64,000 bases of DNA from Amoebidium appalachense (GCA_963693365.1 CAVNZM010000003.1:2604001-2668000), one strand, 5' to 3'. Counted from the stretch's first letter, positions 1-10,980 are shown. Notes: generated from the letters alone by a model not told the origin. Numbers and translations: made by a program.

Positions 1-79
1 CATACGTACATACACACACACACATACACGCACGCACACACACGGGGTCACGGTAGGAACGGACATGTAAGAAATACAG

Positions 80-110
<31 letters not shown>

Positions 111-303
111 TTCACCCCACGCAACCAAAAAAAAAAAAAAAAAAAAAAAAAAAGGAGGACACACGCCAAGCAAACCAACAAAGGCATTGCATTCTCACCC
201 AACTTAGACAGAGGCAGCGCAGAGCGCCAATCCAGATAAACCTCCCTCCTCTGCACAACTACAAACCCCCACATCCAAAGAGGTAACGAGAGCAACTACC
301 CAG

Positions 304-447
304 TTACTGTAGTGGACATCCCTTCACACAGATGCACCAAAATAAGAGGAAACGGTGGGTGATCTCTGGGAAAAAGTCGTCGTTTGCTCGCAGAAACGGA
401 CCAGAGGGGCGGGGCAGACTCCAAGACACCAATACGGCGGAATGCTC

Positions 448-481
<34 letters not shown>

Positions 482-644
482 GGAGGGGGGGGGGGGGGGG
501 GTGTGTTAGAAAATCGTGTGCATGCATGTGTGTAATACTTTTGTGTGTGTTTGCGTGTATGTGCCTGCGCCGCATGCATAAGAATGGACAATCGGTATTT
601 TGGTACATGCACACTTGTGCTCGCACAAGTCTGAGGGTGGGCAA

Positions 645-695
<51 letters not shown>

Positions 696-1299
696 AAGGG
701 AGCTAAAAACACAGGAGAATGCACATCAAATACTATCACATAAAATTGTTCTGTGCCGTAAGGGAAAAAAAAAACAGCCACCCCACTTACATAAACACCC
801 ACACACACAAACACCTACACACCCACACCCACACTCAGCACACCACCACCCCACCAAAAACACAAGCACACTTACATAGCGGTACTTTGTCGAGTAGTCC
901 TTAGGCGCAATCACCAGACCTCGTCCCTTCCTTGCCCCCCTGTACACCGTCTCTATCACATCAATCATCTCCTGTTTGTCCGGTATGACCCAGTTGATCT
1001 TGTTGTTGTTACCAGTCCCCAAATCAATCATCATGTGCTTGTTGCGGTAGAAAAACATCACCGTGCATGGGTCGTACAACTCGTACATTTTGTTAAAGTC
1101 CGGAACTTCCGTAATGTCAACCTGTAGTGAGGGTGGGTGGGTGGGTGCAGGGGTGGCGTTGGGGGGGAAGAGGGGGGGGGGGGGGGGGGGAGAGGAGGAG
1201 GGAGGGAGTGGGGGTAAGGGAGGGGAAAGGGGGTTTTGGGGAGAGGGGGGAGGGGGGAGGTGGGTTTGCGGGTGTGGTGCAGTATGTACGTGCACGGTT

Positions 1300-1364
<65 letters not shown>

Positions 1365-2071
1365 TTGGAGAAAACGCGGAGAGAAGGTGACGGGGAGAGG
1401 GATGACGGTGAGAATGTTGGGTACAATATAGAACATAAGGTAAGTGACTGAAAAACAAGCTCAGCCATGTTAGAATAACACAAACAAGGTGCTCACATCG
1501 GAAAATTTAGGCGTGTGAGCGTGTGTGTATTTCCACATATGCGTGCTTGTTGAAATGTTTAATGCAGGGGAAATGACGGGAAGGAGTGGTGGTGTTCACT
1601 TAAGAGAGATAGGCCCGGCGGATAAAGGAAGGGTGAATGACAGTGGGGGAACACCAAAGTGGGTGGGGGCAGCAGCCAAGGGCAAGAGGCGGGGGTCAGA
1701 GTGTGATGAGACATGGCATACTGAACAAGAAGGGAGGGAAGGAGCAGTTGAGAAAGGGCAAGTACACAAAAGGGGATGGCTGGGGCAAGTTTGGGAGAAG
1801 GCGATTAGGGGGAGGGGGGAGGGGAGAGAGCGAGCACTTGGCGGGTTAAGCGTGGGAGTGTAAAGAAGAATCACACTGGGTTTAGAAGGCAAGGGGAATG
1901 GGGTGAGGAAAGCCGGGGGGGGGGGGGGGGGGGGGGGGGGAAGGGGGGAGGGGCCACACCAGACCCACTAGAAAGAAAGGCATGGTGGATGGGTGGCTTG
2001 GGGGGGGGGGGAAGGGGATGGTGGGGGGGTTGGGGGGATGGGAGAGGGGGTGGAGGGGGGGGGGGGGGGGG

Positions 2072-2169
<98 letters not shown>

Positions 2170-2803
2170 CATGTCAACTGCAAGAAAAAACCACGAAGAA
2201 GAAGGAAACTAAACAACATTTTAAGACCTAGCAAGAGTTATGATGGATCCGAAAGGTGGGAAGAGCCGGAAACTAAAAGGTGGCAAAGCAACTCATGGCG
2301 AAGACAAGAGGTGTAACATGAAACCCACTGCAAAGTCTTGGACCCAAGAACTTGCAGCTATCTCCCTGCACGCGTGACCGCCCCCTCCCCCCCCAAACGC
2401 CCAAAAGCAGAATTTCCTCTCTCTCTCTCCCCCCGCCTCCCTCTCTCCCCCCCCCCCCCCCCCCCACACACACTCTGTCTCCCTCAGAGCCTCCCCCCCC
2501 CCCCTCTGTCTCTACCTCCTTCTCCCCTCCCCCCCCTTCTCTCTTTCTCACCCCCCCCCCTCTCCCTCTCGTTTGAACTCACCCACGTGCACCTCTACAT
2601 CCCCCTCCCCCCGCCCTCCTTCTCTCTTTCCCCCCCCTCCCCCCCCAACTCCCTCCCTACCCACTGGTCAAACACGCATTCTACACCCGTCCTTACCCCC
2701 TCCCCCCCCCCCCCCCCTCCTCCTCCCCGGCCCTGTTACCTCCTCCCCAACCCTCTACATACAAAGACACACAGACACACACACACAGACACACACACAC
2801 ACA

Positions 2804-2857
<54 letters not shown>

Positions 2858-3437
2858 ATTGCGTCCCTGCTACCAACCACAGTCCAAAGAAAGAATACAA
2901 TCTACTCTCCTCTTCCGTTGCCCTCGGTACCTCCCTATCACGTTTCTCCCTCCCCCTCTCTCCCCACCTCCCTTCCCCAACCCAGCCCGCCCTTCATATA
3001 TCCTGCCATATTCCCCTTCCGCGCATGAGGTTGTAGAAATTTCCTCAGAGCTCCCCCCCCCCCCCCCCCCCTTCGCCCCCAAATCCCCCCCCTCCCCCTT
3101 TCCCTCTCCCCCCTCCCTCCCCTCCCCCCCCCCCCCCCCCTCCCCCCCCCCTCCAACCAACCCAACCACTGACCTCGCCACCTTCACCAAACACCCAAGC
3201 AACCACACAACCGGAACACACAACAGGCACGCACGCACGCACGCACACACCCCATACCAGGTAAATAACGGCAAAGTTCTTGATCTTCTCAGCGACGCCG
3301 TAGAGGGTCTCGTCCATTTTCATACACTCGGGGTCCCAGTCGTGGCCGAATCGGAGCACCACCACCCGCTCCTCCTCGGAGAGAATGGCCTGGTCTACCT
3401 GCCAGCCATTGTGCAAATGCGGGAGCATGAACGACAT
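304..3437 (-). CDS. TXNL4A: U5 snRNP 15-kDa protein DIM1 (thioredoxin-like 4A), three exons
   Basis: Essential spliceosome component with a thioredoxin fold, part of the U5 snRNP / U4-U6.U5 tri-snRNP in the nucleus. The conceptual protein matches the family almost residue for residue from MSFMLPHLHNGWQVDQAIL through VDITEVPDFNKMYELYDPC to the KDYSTKYRY end. Exon 1 is 3258-3437 (60 codons, start ATG at 3435-3437, donor GTATGG). Exon 2 is 876-1121 (82 codons, acceptor CTACAG, donor GTAAGT). The total of 142 residues equals the usual family length. Exon 2 ends exactly after the last sense codon. The best continuation is an acceptor CACTACAG at 307-314 followed immediately by TAA at 304-306, so the stop codon would sit alone at the start of exon 3. 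Introns contain poly-G and (GT)n/(CA)n tracts. Identity is near certain; exon 3 is inferred. Confidence 0.95.
1122..3257. repeat. TXNL4A intron 1 rich in simple repeats
   Basis: The intron contains poly-G runs (about 1918-1940 and 2053-2071), (GT)n at about 1303-1350, a long (GA)n tract at about 2075-2168, (CA)n at about 2762-2854 and extended C/T-rich stretches. Many open frames arise here from the repeats alone. I see no conserved coding sequence. Confidence 0.85.
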
Positions 3438-4764
3438 CTTCAAAACCTCTTTTCCCCCAACGACAGTGAGCTATTGTTTTTCCCCACCCCTCTTCAAGGT
3501 TTTTTTTCCCCCCTGGGCATGCGCAAAACTTTGCCATCGTTCCCGATGGCGCAATCGCGTGATCGCGTTGTCCGGAAAGGACTGAGATTTTGATGACGCC
3601 ATCACAAAATTGTATGGACAATGTGATCTTGTACATGGACAGATCGCACGCTGCTCACGAGTCCGGGAGAGCAGAGCAAATAACGCCATTTTGCCTTCGC
3701 ACTGACGTCCCTTTGATAATTTATACGCTTCCTGTGCGTTTATCTAGATTTATGCTGCCTGCGGTATTCTCGTTTTTCCACAGTGTACTGTATTACTGTG
3801 GCCGCATACCCCTCGCGAGCATGGGCGACGCCGGACGTTGTCACACCATTTCACACGTTGCACGTGGTAAAGGCAACCACTGTTGATTGGCGGATCATCA
3901 CGCTGTCGCTCAGTGCGGCTCGACGGCGCACGAGCCCATGTCCTGGTGGTTCATGGGGTCCATATGTGTTTCACGCAAGTTCGTTCTTCTGCCGCAGGCT
4001 CAAAGCTGCAACATCATACAGTGTATGTCTACTTGCATGACATACGTACGCATCAAGTGATGAGCTCTGATTGTCACATCTTGTGTTACAGTGGGCAAAT
4101 ATACATAGTTTATGCCCCATAGGCCATACATGTCCCCGCGCGCGACAGTAAGGGGTCTGCCAGTCACTTGTGAGGGGATTAAAACGAAAAGAAAAAGGGG
4201 ACTCCGTAAATTTGAATTAAAGCGAAACAACGCTGTTACGTTGAATTATCACTATAGCATTTTAAGCAAAGTTTGAAACTTGTTAGAAATCCACGTCTTG
4301 TAACTCTCTGCAGTTAATGATAAGTGTCGAAGACGAAAACAATTTTCAACTACAATTTTTACGAGATTAGAAAACTGTTGGTCTTGTTAGATTTTCAAGA
4401 AGTGCCCAGTTTACGGGGAACTGATATGCTTGGACTGCTTGGCACATGTGACCAATGGACCATGGTGTCGCCTACTCCAATCAAGTTGCAAAGTTGCGAT
4501 AGAGGAATGCACGAGAGGCTTGAAAGCTTCAAAACATCGGGCCATGATTGTTTTGAGACATCTAGAAAGCCAGCGAAAAAAATGCTGTTTTTTACAACTG
4601 TAGAAGGTGTTCCATTTTTTTCTTCCATCGAATCCTGATTCCCTCAGAGTGGCAAGCCCTTGTCAAGATCAAACACTCCTTAGATCTACCAATCCTTTTA
4701 GAGTAATCTTAGCTTTATACGGTACAGAAAGCCTGTCCCAATCAATTGGTGACTCAGGACAGGA
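3438..4764. other. Upstream flank of TXNL4A, no gene recognised
   Basis: About 1.3 kb between the TXNL4A start codon and the palindrome. It is ordinary-composition sequence without a convincing open frame. The longest frames (about 100 codons) show no recognisable domain. It presumably holds the TXNL4A promoter. Confidence 0.6.
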
Positions 4765-5127
4765 ATTGGGATATTCGGGTTGGTTGTAAGGTTTTCGGGT
4801 CGGGCCGAAGGCCCTAACGGGCCGCAGGCCCGCCTATTGGGCCGCTAGGCCCTGGGCCGCTAGCCCCGGGGCCCCGGGGACCGGGGGGCCCGACCCGGCC
4901 CGCGAGCCACCCCCGGCCCGGCCCGGCGGCCCCGGGGTTAGCAGCGGCTGCTAACCCCGGGGCCGCCGGGCCGGGCCGGGGGTGGCTCGCGGGCCGGGTC
5001 GGGCCCCCCGGTCCCCGGGGCCCCGGGGCTAGCGGCCCAGGGCCTAGCGGCCCAATAGGCGGGCCTGCGGCCCGTTAGGGCCTTCGGCCCGACCCGAAAA
5101 CCTTACAACCAACCCGAATATCCCAAT
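4765..5127. repeat. 363-bp perfect palindrome (GC-rich foldback)
   Basis: Two arms of 181 bp are exact reverse complements around a single central base near 4946. The outer ends read ATTGGGATATTCGG and CCGAATATCCCAAT. Each arm is itself made of small GC hairpins such as GGGCCGAAGGCCC and GGGCCGCAGGCCC. The right end coincides to the base with the outer limit of the left terminal inverted repeat. It could be a foldback transposon, a resolved hairpin end of the element, or an assembly foldback. Confidence 0.9.
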
Positions 5128-5490
5128 ATTGCTTCATTCTGATTGGTTGTCACACCACGGGATTTCCCGATTGTTCTTCCAATGACATTTTCTATCACTA
5201 TCGACAGTTCTCCAATATTAGAACAGAAAACGGTTTATACCCAGATGGCCAGATGGCCAGATCAAATTCAGTCTGTGAGCAGGGGGGGGGGGATCCACCT
5301 GAAGTCAAAACAATCTGGCCATCTGGCCATGTGGCCATAGAATAGATTAGCATGTAAGGCACTGGCTGCCACCACTGGGGGCCGTGGTTCCGGCAGCAGG
5401 GGGGGCACAGGAGCAGGGGAGGCACACGTGCACAGGAGGCTGGGGAGAGTGGGGGAACCATGGTTGTGTGATACTATCTATCCCCCATGT

Positions 5491-5919
5491 ATGGCTGAGT
5501 TAAGACCATTTGTTCATGTAGCACGGCGCAATGGAAGTGTGGAGAAAGTGGTGCGTGACATGCTTGCTGATAAGCTTAATGGTACTGTTGAAGTTAATAC
5601 AATACACGGGCGAATTGATATACTTACAGCTACCGAGCTGATTGAAGTTAAGTCATGGAACCTATACAAGACAGCAATGGGCCAGATAGTGTTCTACCGT
5701 CTGAGCTATCCCATGCACCAGACACGTGTGCACTTTTATGGTAACGAGTTTCCAAAAGCAGCAAAGATTAAGAGCATTGTGGATGGCTTCATTCTGCATG
5801 GCATCCACGTGAGTGCCCAGTGTGGGATGGAAGTCATCTGGCTCACACAGATCAACAGCGACGGCCAATTGGAACTCAACAGAGAAGGCTTCACGGCACT
5901 GGTCATGCCTAGGTTCTAA
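5491..5919 (+). CDS. PD-(D/E)XK nuclease-like protein, left ITR copy 1
   Basis: 142 residues. The centre reads GRIDILTATELIEVKSW: Asp43 followed by Glu52-x-Lys54, the spacing of the PD-(D/E)XK nuclease core, with a possible upstream Glu34 and a helix containing YKTAMGQIVFY. Related proteins occur at six other places in this element, which supports a real gene. The start at MAELRPF follows the AT-rich block ATACTATCTATC that also precedes other genes of the element, and an AATAAA-like CAATAAAACC follows the stop. A DNA-cleaving or end-processing role is plausible given its place in the terminal repeats, but it is inferred; no biochemical family could be assigned more narrowly. Confidence 0.75.
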   Translation: MAELRPFVHVARRNGSVEKVVRDMLADKLNGTVEVNTIHGRIDILTATELIEVKSWNLYKTAMGQIVFYRLSYPMHQTRVHFYGNEFPKAAKIKSIVDGFILHGIHVSAQCGMEVIWLTQINSDGQLELNREGFTALVMPRF

Positions 5920-6098
5920 TGCCAATAAAACCATCTTCTAGCATGCACGTGTTGGAATGCCACCACTGGGGGCCGTGGTTCCGGCAGCAGGGGGGGCACA
6001 CGTGCAGGGGAGGCAGGGGGGCTGGGGTGGCGCACGTGCACAGGAGGCTGGGGAGAGTGGGGGAACCATGGTTGTGTGATACTATCTATCCCCCATGT

Positions 6099-6527
6099 AT
6101 GGCTGAGTTAAGACCATTTGTTCATGTAGCACGGCGCAATGGAAGTGTAGAGAAAGTGGTGCGTGACATGCTTGCTGATAAGCTTGATGGTACTGTTGAA
6201 GTTAATACAATACACGGGCGAATTGATATACTTACAGCTACCGAGCTGATTGAAGTTAAGTCATGGAACCTATACAAGACAGCAATGGGCCAGATAGTGT
6301 TCTACCGTCTGAGCTATCCCATGCACCAGACACGTGTGCACTTTTATGGTAACGAGTTTCCAAAAGCAGCAAAGATTAAGAGCATTGTGGATGGCTTCAT
6401 TCTGCATGGCATCCACGTGAGTGCCCAGTGTGGGATGGAAGTCATCTGGCTCACACAGATCAACAGCGACGGCCAATTGGAACTCAACAGAGAAGGCTTC
6501 ACGGCACTGGTCATGCCTAGGTTCTAA
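6099..6527 (+). CDS. PD-(D/E)XK nuclease-like protein, left ITR copy 2
   Basis: Second tandem copy, also 142 residues and nearly identical to copy 1. The clear protein change is Asn30 to Asp (ADKLNG versus ADKLDG), plus one silent base near the start. The catalytic pattern Asp43, Glu52, Lys54 is retained. The upstream leader and the downstream CAATAAAACC are duplicated too, so the whole roughly 600-bp unit was copied recently. In the right terminal repeat the corresponding copy has lost almost its entire reading frame. Confidence 0.75.
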   Translation: MAELRPFVHVARRNGSVEKVVRDMLADKLDGTVEVNTIHGRIDILTATELIEVKSWNLYKTAMGQIVFYRLSYPMHQTRVHFYGNEFPKAAKIKSIVDGFILHGIHVSAQCGMEVIWLTQINSDGQLELNREGFTALVMPRF

Positions 6528-6862
6528 TGCCAATAAAACCATCTTCTAGCATGCACGTGTTGGAATGCCACCACTGGGGGGCCTGGTTCCGGGAGGCAGG
6601 GGAGCAGGGGGGGCAGGGGAGGCAGGGGAGGCACGTGAGCACTCACTGGCCCTGCGCCGGGCCTGGTTCCGGGAGGCAGGGGAGCAGGGGGGGCACCCAG
6701 TGTGTGGGTGTGCATATGGGCAGGGGAGCAGGGGGGCAGGGGGGCAGGGGAGCAGGGGGGACTGGGGAGCAGGGGGGACTGGGGAGACTGGCATGCCACT
6801 CACGGGGAGGATAGTGTATGTTGGCACGTGTGGGTGTGTGGGTGATAAAGGCAGAAGCCACA

Positions 6863-7470
6863 ACACGTGTGGTGTCTAAACAGCCTATAGGCATGCTCCG
6901 TGTGCAGGCACCAATTTCTACCCTCTTCTGGTTGGTGCCAAGAGGCAGCGCCCTACACGTGTGGTGTCTAAACAGCCTATAGGCATGCTCCGTGTGCAGG
7001 CACCAATTTCTACCCTCTTCTGGTTGGTGCCAAGAGGCAGCGCCCTACACGTGTGGTGTCTAAACAGCCTATAGGCATGCTCCGTGTGCAGGCACCAATT
7101 TCTACCCTCTTCTGGTTGGTGCCAAGAGGCAGCGCCCTACACGTGTGGTGTCTAAACAGCCTATAGGCATGCTCCGTGTGCAGGCACCAATTTCTACCCT
7201 CTTCTGGTTGGTGCCAAGAGGCAGCGCCCTACACGTGTGGTGTCTAAACAGCCTATAGGCATGCTCCGTGTGCAGGCACCAATTTCTACCCTCTTCTGGT
7301 TGGTGCCAAGAGGCAGCGCCCTACACGTGTGGTGTCTAAACAGCCTATAGGCATGCTCCGTGTGCAGGCACCAATTTCTACCCTCTTCTGGTTGGTGCCA
7401 AGAGGCAGCGCCCTACACGTGTGGTGTCTAAACAGCCTATAGGCATGCTCCGTGTGCAGGCACCAATTTG
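6863..7470. repeat. 92-bp tandem repeat array
   Basis: Units begin ACACGTGTGGTGTCTAAACA at 6863, 6955, 7047, 7139, 7231, 7323 and 7415: six full units and one partial. Copies are almost identical, and each carries GGCACCAATTTCTACCCTC and GGTTGGTGCCAAGAGG, which are partly self-complementary. About two inverted units recur at 12350-12475, on the far side of the coiled-coil gene cassette. There are no unique spacers, so this is not a CRISPR array. Confidence 0.93.
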
Positions 7471-7550
7471 TTGTGCCTTCCTTTTTTGGTTAGATCTATA
7501 CCCGGCCAATGGTTAGCAGCCACGGGTTTGTTTTCATCAAGCTTAGACGT
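7452..7550. repeat. Left inverted repeat of the inner cassette
   Basis: The segment ending in GGTTTGTTTTCATCAAGCTTAGACGT is repeated in inverse at 12263-12360. Together with inverted copies of the 92-bp unit, it frames the genes at 7763, 10897 and 11848. Confidence 0.85.
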
Positions 7551-7657
7551 GATACTTTGCCAACCATCAAGGCCGTTTGAGTGACAATGACCGTTGATTG
7601 GAGAGATCTATCCCATTGAGCCTTGGCACCATTGCTGTAAGCTGCTTTGTACCGTGG

Positions 7658-7667
7658 CATATAAAAG
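7658..7667 (+). promoter_or_regulatory. TATA box of the 7763 gene
   Basis: CATATAAAAG lies about 100 bp before the start codon. The same CATATAAAAGC occurs in mirror position (10981-10992, minus strand) before the 10897 gene, so two genes of the cassette share one promoter type. Confidence 0.55.
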
Positions 7668-7762
7668 CAGCACACACGGTCACATTCACTCATTTCAACA
7701 CTGACACTCAATAGTAAAAGGCGACACACAACAAACTTGTTTTTCAAACACTCACACGAAAC

Positions 7763-8947
7763 ATGGATTCTTGGAAAGAGGAGCTTCAACAGCTGCAGAA
7801 GCGCTTTGATTTTCTGTACACGGACCATTCGTCTCGCTTAACGGCCCTGCACACCGACGTCACCAGCCTCCGCACCGACCTCACCAGCCTCCGCAGTCAA
7901 GTGACCAATGAGAATGCTGCGCGTACCCCCCGACCCCCCCAACCCCAGCCCTCTGATGTAGAGGCACGACTGAGGGCAGCCGAAGAGCAGATCAAGACCC
8001 TGCAGGCCGAGCTTGCCAGCCTGCAACGGGCTGCAGCACCCCGTCGGGATGGCCAGGTGGCCTATGAAAACTACATTTTCAGTGGCCCTCGCAAGACTAC
8101 CATTGCCGCCAACACCACCACTGTGACTGCTGACCCCACCCCTGCCGCCAACACCACCACTGTGACTGCCCCCACCCCTGCCGCAAAGACCACCCCTGTG
8201 ACTGCCCCCACCCCTGTCGCAAAGACCGCCCCTGTGACTGCCCCCACCCCTGCCGCAAAGACCACCCCTGTGACTGCCCCCACCCCTGCCGCCAAGACCA
8301 CTCCTGCCAAGACCACCCCTACCACCAAGACCACTCCTGCCAAGACCACCCCTACCACCAAGACCACTCCTGCCAAGACCACCCCTACCACCAAGACCAC
8401 TCCTGCCAAGACCACCCCTGCCGCTAAGCCCAGGCCCAAGCACACCAAAACACCTGAGACTTCGTTGCATGACCATACGATGGACCTCGATGCACAGCTA
8501 ACTAGTGTGAGGGGGGAGCTCCAGAATGCTCGAGAGCGTGTCAAAGAGGCAAAGGCGGCTGAAGATGAAATGGCGGAGGGCCTGGCCATTGCTGCTGTGT
8601 GTGCAGCCCAAAACACCATAAAAAGCATCCAAAGGAAGATTCTGCGACGGGAGAAGAACTTGAAGGCATACACAGGTGGTAATGAGTCTGTCTCTTCACC
8701 TGCCTCACCCGCCAAACGCGTCCATGATCAATGTGATTGGGACTCAGATGAAGCATTCAACCCCAAGCGGCTCAAACGACGGGCAAATCAGGTACTCGAT
8801 GATATGACAGATGACGAATCTGCGTCTGATCGTGAGTCGGTCGTGTATGACCGCAAACCTGAACCCAAACATAAACAAACTGAAGAAATTCCCCTCATTG
8901 ATCTTGACCAGGAAGAGTTTGACCAGTATGAGCATGAGATGTACTGA
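7763..8947 (+). CDS. Coiled-coil protein with Thr/Pro/Ala repeats and charged tail
   Basis: 394 residues, no known family recognised. Residues 1-95 form heptad-rich coiled coil in two segments, split by a Pro-rich patch. About residues 110-235 are low-complexity repeats of the types TPAAKTTPVTAP and TTPAKTTPTTK. A second helical, Arg/Lys-rich region (about 250-300) contains AAEDEMAEGLAIAAVCAAQN. The C-terminal 90 residues carry a basic NLS-like cluster (FNPKRLKRRANQ) and an acidic tail. The start follows a TATA box and CACTCACACGAAAC. Architecture resembles the broken gene at 45297-46442. A scaffold, nuclear or virion-matrix role is possible but not shown. Confidence 0.7.
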   Translation: MDSWKEELQQLQKRFDFLYTDHSSRLTALHTDVTSLRTDLTSLRSQVTNENAARTPRPPQPQPSDVEARLRAAEEQIKTLQAELASLQRAAAPRRDGQVAYENYIFSGPRKTTIAANTTTVTADPTPAANTTTVTAPTPAAKTTPVTAPTPVAKTAPVTAPTPAAKTTPVTAPTPAAKTTPAKTTPTTKTTPAKTTPTTKTTPAKTTPTTKTTPAKTTPAAKPRPKHTKTPETSLHDHTMDLDAQLTSVRGELQNARERVKEAKAAEDEMAEGLAIAAVCAAQNTIKSIQRKILRREKNLKAYTGGNESVSSPASPAKRVHDQCDWDSDEAFNPKRLKRRANQVLDDMTDDESASDRESVVYDRKPEPKHKQTEEIPLIDLDQEEFDQYEHEMY

Positions 8948-9339
8948 TTTGATTGGTCGACTAAGTGGCATTCTCTTTTGATTTGTATTTGAATTGATCG
9001 GTCTTGATTTATTTGTTTCTTTTCTCTTTTAGTTTGTATTTGAATATACTCGGTCCAAGTTGATTTGTTCTTTGTAATCTGACTAGACTATCATGTACGT
9101 ACGTACTCTTTTTCTATACAATCACTTGTGTTCATATTAAAGGATTCTGTGTACGTGGACCACGGAAACATACACCATTTTTTGCAGTGCTTCATGCTAT
9201 AAAATAACCATGAGAGACACAAACAAATACACTAAGTGTGTACACGTCTACCCATAGGCCCAAGTGTTGACATGTCTGCCCACAGTTCCCTAAGGCTTAA
9301 AGCACACATCTGCCTGTATGCCATAAACTTTACTTTCAC

Positions 9340-10090
9340 CACAAGACACCCACCTAAGTACACGTCTGCACCACCCTAAGTACACTGTGGTGCACAGCCC
9401 CACCCTAAGTACACGTCTGCACCACCCTAAGTACACTGTGGTGCACAGCCCCACCCTAAGTACACCTCTGCACCACCCTAAGTACACTCTGCACCACCCT
9501 AAGTACACGTCTGCACCACCCTAAGTACACTGTGGTGCACAGCCCCACCCTAAGTACACGTCTGCACCACCCTAAGTACACCTCTGCACCACCCTAAGTA
9601 CACGTCTGCACCACCCTAAGTACACCTCTGCACCACCCTAAGTACACCTCTGCACCACCCTAAGTACACCTCTGCACAGCCCTAAGTACACCTCTGCACC
9701 ACCCTAAGTACACTCTGCACCACCCTAAGTACACGTCTGCACCACCCTAAGTACACTCTGCACCACCCTAAGTACACGTCTGCACCACCCTAAGTACACT
9801 CTGCACAGCCCCACCCTAAGTACACGTCTGCACCACCCTAAGTACACTCTGCACAGCCCCACCCTAAGTACACTCTGCACCACCCTAAGTACACTCTGCA
9901 CCACCCTAAGTACCTCTACACCATCCTAAGTACACGTCTGCACAGCCCCACCCTTTAAGTACACGTCTGCACAGCCCCACCCTTTAAGTACACGTCTGCA
10001 CCATCCTAAGTACACGTCTGCACAGCCCCACCCTTTAAGTACACGTCTGCACAGCCCCACCCTAAGTACACTCAATGTTAAGTACACCTG
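9340..10090. repeat. Minisatellite of CCACCCTAAGTACACGTCTGCA units
   Basis: About 750 bp of short imperfect tandem units of 17-40 bp, all variants of CACCCTAAGTACAC(G/C)TCTGCAC. It lies between the convergent genes ending at 8947 and 10151. No reading frame of interest. Confidence 0.9.
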
Positions 10091-10150
10091 CACACAAGCA
10101 CTAGAATAGCCTGAGGCTACTCTCTAATAGCGGCCCCTTTTTTCACCGTG

Positions 10151-10897
10151 TCAAGGCCAGTTGATATCTCCATCTGAAGACTCGGAAGACGCCCCAGAGC
10201 TGCTGGCTTCACTGGCTCGTGCCCTTTTCTGCTGTCCCCGTGTCAAGGTCTTGGACTCGGAAGACGAGTGCTCCTCAGAAGACGAGTACTCCTCAGGTCC
10301 CCATAGCAAGGTCTTGAACCAAGGAGGCACTTCCTCCTGTACCTCCGACCCAGAGCTTTTGACTTCCTCTCGTGTCCTCTTCTGCTGTCTTCGTGGTTTC
10401 TCCCGTGTCTTGGACCCCTGTGTGAAGGTCTTCCAGTTGAACCAAGGAGGCACTGGAGAATGGTGCTCCTCCTCCGACCCAGAGCTTCTGACTTCCTCTC
10501 GTGTCCTCTTCTGCTGTCTTCGTGGTTTCTCCCGTGTCTTGGACCCCTGTGTGATGTGCAAACGTGAGCGCTGCAGGGGCAGGGGGGCCAAGTCCACGGG
10601 ATAGGAGCTGCCATGCTCGCCAGCACGAAGTGCAGGTGCCGCTGCCAGGACAGGGGGTGCCACGGTCAGCGCTGGGGGTGCCACGGTCAGCGCTGGGGGT
10701 GCCACGGTCAGCGCTGGGGGTGCCACGGTTGCTGCTGTAGTGGTGCGCTTGCTTAAAGCCATGCGGGCGTGCCTAGCAAGGGCGCACGCGAAACGGGTCT
10801 GGGTGTCCCGCAGGACCTTTGCATCCTCCTCCAAAGTCTTGAGTCTTGTCTCTATTTTTTTAGCGCGCCTTTCTAGATCTTTGATGTTAGAACTCAT
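10151..10897 (-). CDS. Coiled-coil protein with internal repeats
   Basis: 248 residues from the start MSSNIKDLERRAKK; the upstream in-frame extension is rejected because the ATG lies about 85 bp after the TATA box on this strand. The N-terminal 50 residues are a coiled coil. Four APPALTV-type 7-residue repeats follow (21-bp DNA repeats at about 10660-10735). A 35-40-residue unit TQGSKTREKPRRQQKRTREE occurs twice, each ending in Ser/Glu runs and PPWF. The C-terminus is Ser/Glu-rich. Basic-acidic alternation suggests a nucleic-acid- or assembly-related protein. No family recognised. Confidence 0.65.
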   Translation of the reverse strand: MSSNIKDLERRAKKIETRLKTLEEDAKVLRDTQTRFACALARHARMALSKRTTTAATVAPPALTVAPPALTVAPPALTVAPPVLAAAPALRAGEHGSSYPVDLAPLPLQRSRLHITQGSKTREKPRRQQKRTREEVRSSGSEEEHHSPVPPWFNWKTFTQGSKTREKPRRQQKRTREEVKSSGSEVQEEVPPWFKTLLWGPEEYSSSEEHSSSESKTLTRGQQKRARASEASSSGASSESSDGDINWP

Positions 10898-10980
10898 TTT
10901 CGTGACAGTTGGATGTACGTTGTGTGGCAAGGGAGAAGCTAGCTAACATGGAAAAGGTGTGTGGATTGAAGAGAGTATGG

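Larger units (their letters stand above)
5127..6844. repeat. Left terminal inverted repeat
   Basis: Inverse of 50065-51291. It contains an outer non-coding block (5127-5375), two complete tandem copies of the nuclease-like gene with their upstream GC-rich leader (CCACTGGGGGCCGTGGTTCCGG), and a minisatellite of GGGGAGCAGGGGGGCAGGGG type at 6590-6790. It ends at GTGTGTGGGTG. It is longer than the right repeat because the second gene copy is intact here. Confidence 0.92.

Noticed and set aside
1525-1892. 112- and 98-codon frames within TXNL4A intron 1
   Set aside because: Purine-rich intron sequence without domains; TXNL4A exons are fully accounted for elsewhere.
4324-4638. 104-codon frame in the left flank
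   Set aside because: No recognisable domain, no promoter context and an overlapping antisense frame of similar length; chance is likely.
6863-7470. Regular 92-bp repeats resembling a CRISPR array
   Set aside because: Whole units are repeated without variable spacers, no cas genes are present and the context is eukaryotic; it is a tandem repeat.
7838-8715. Minus-strand frames rich in GGRGGLGRSG or VVLAGVVLVV repeats
   Set aside because: Shadows of the Thr/Pro/Ala repeats of the plus-strand 7763 gene.
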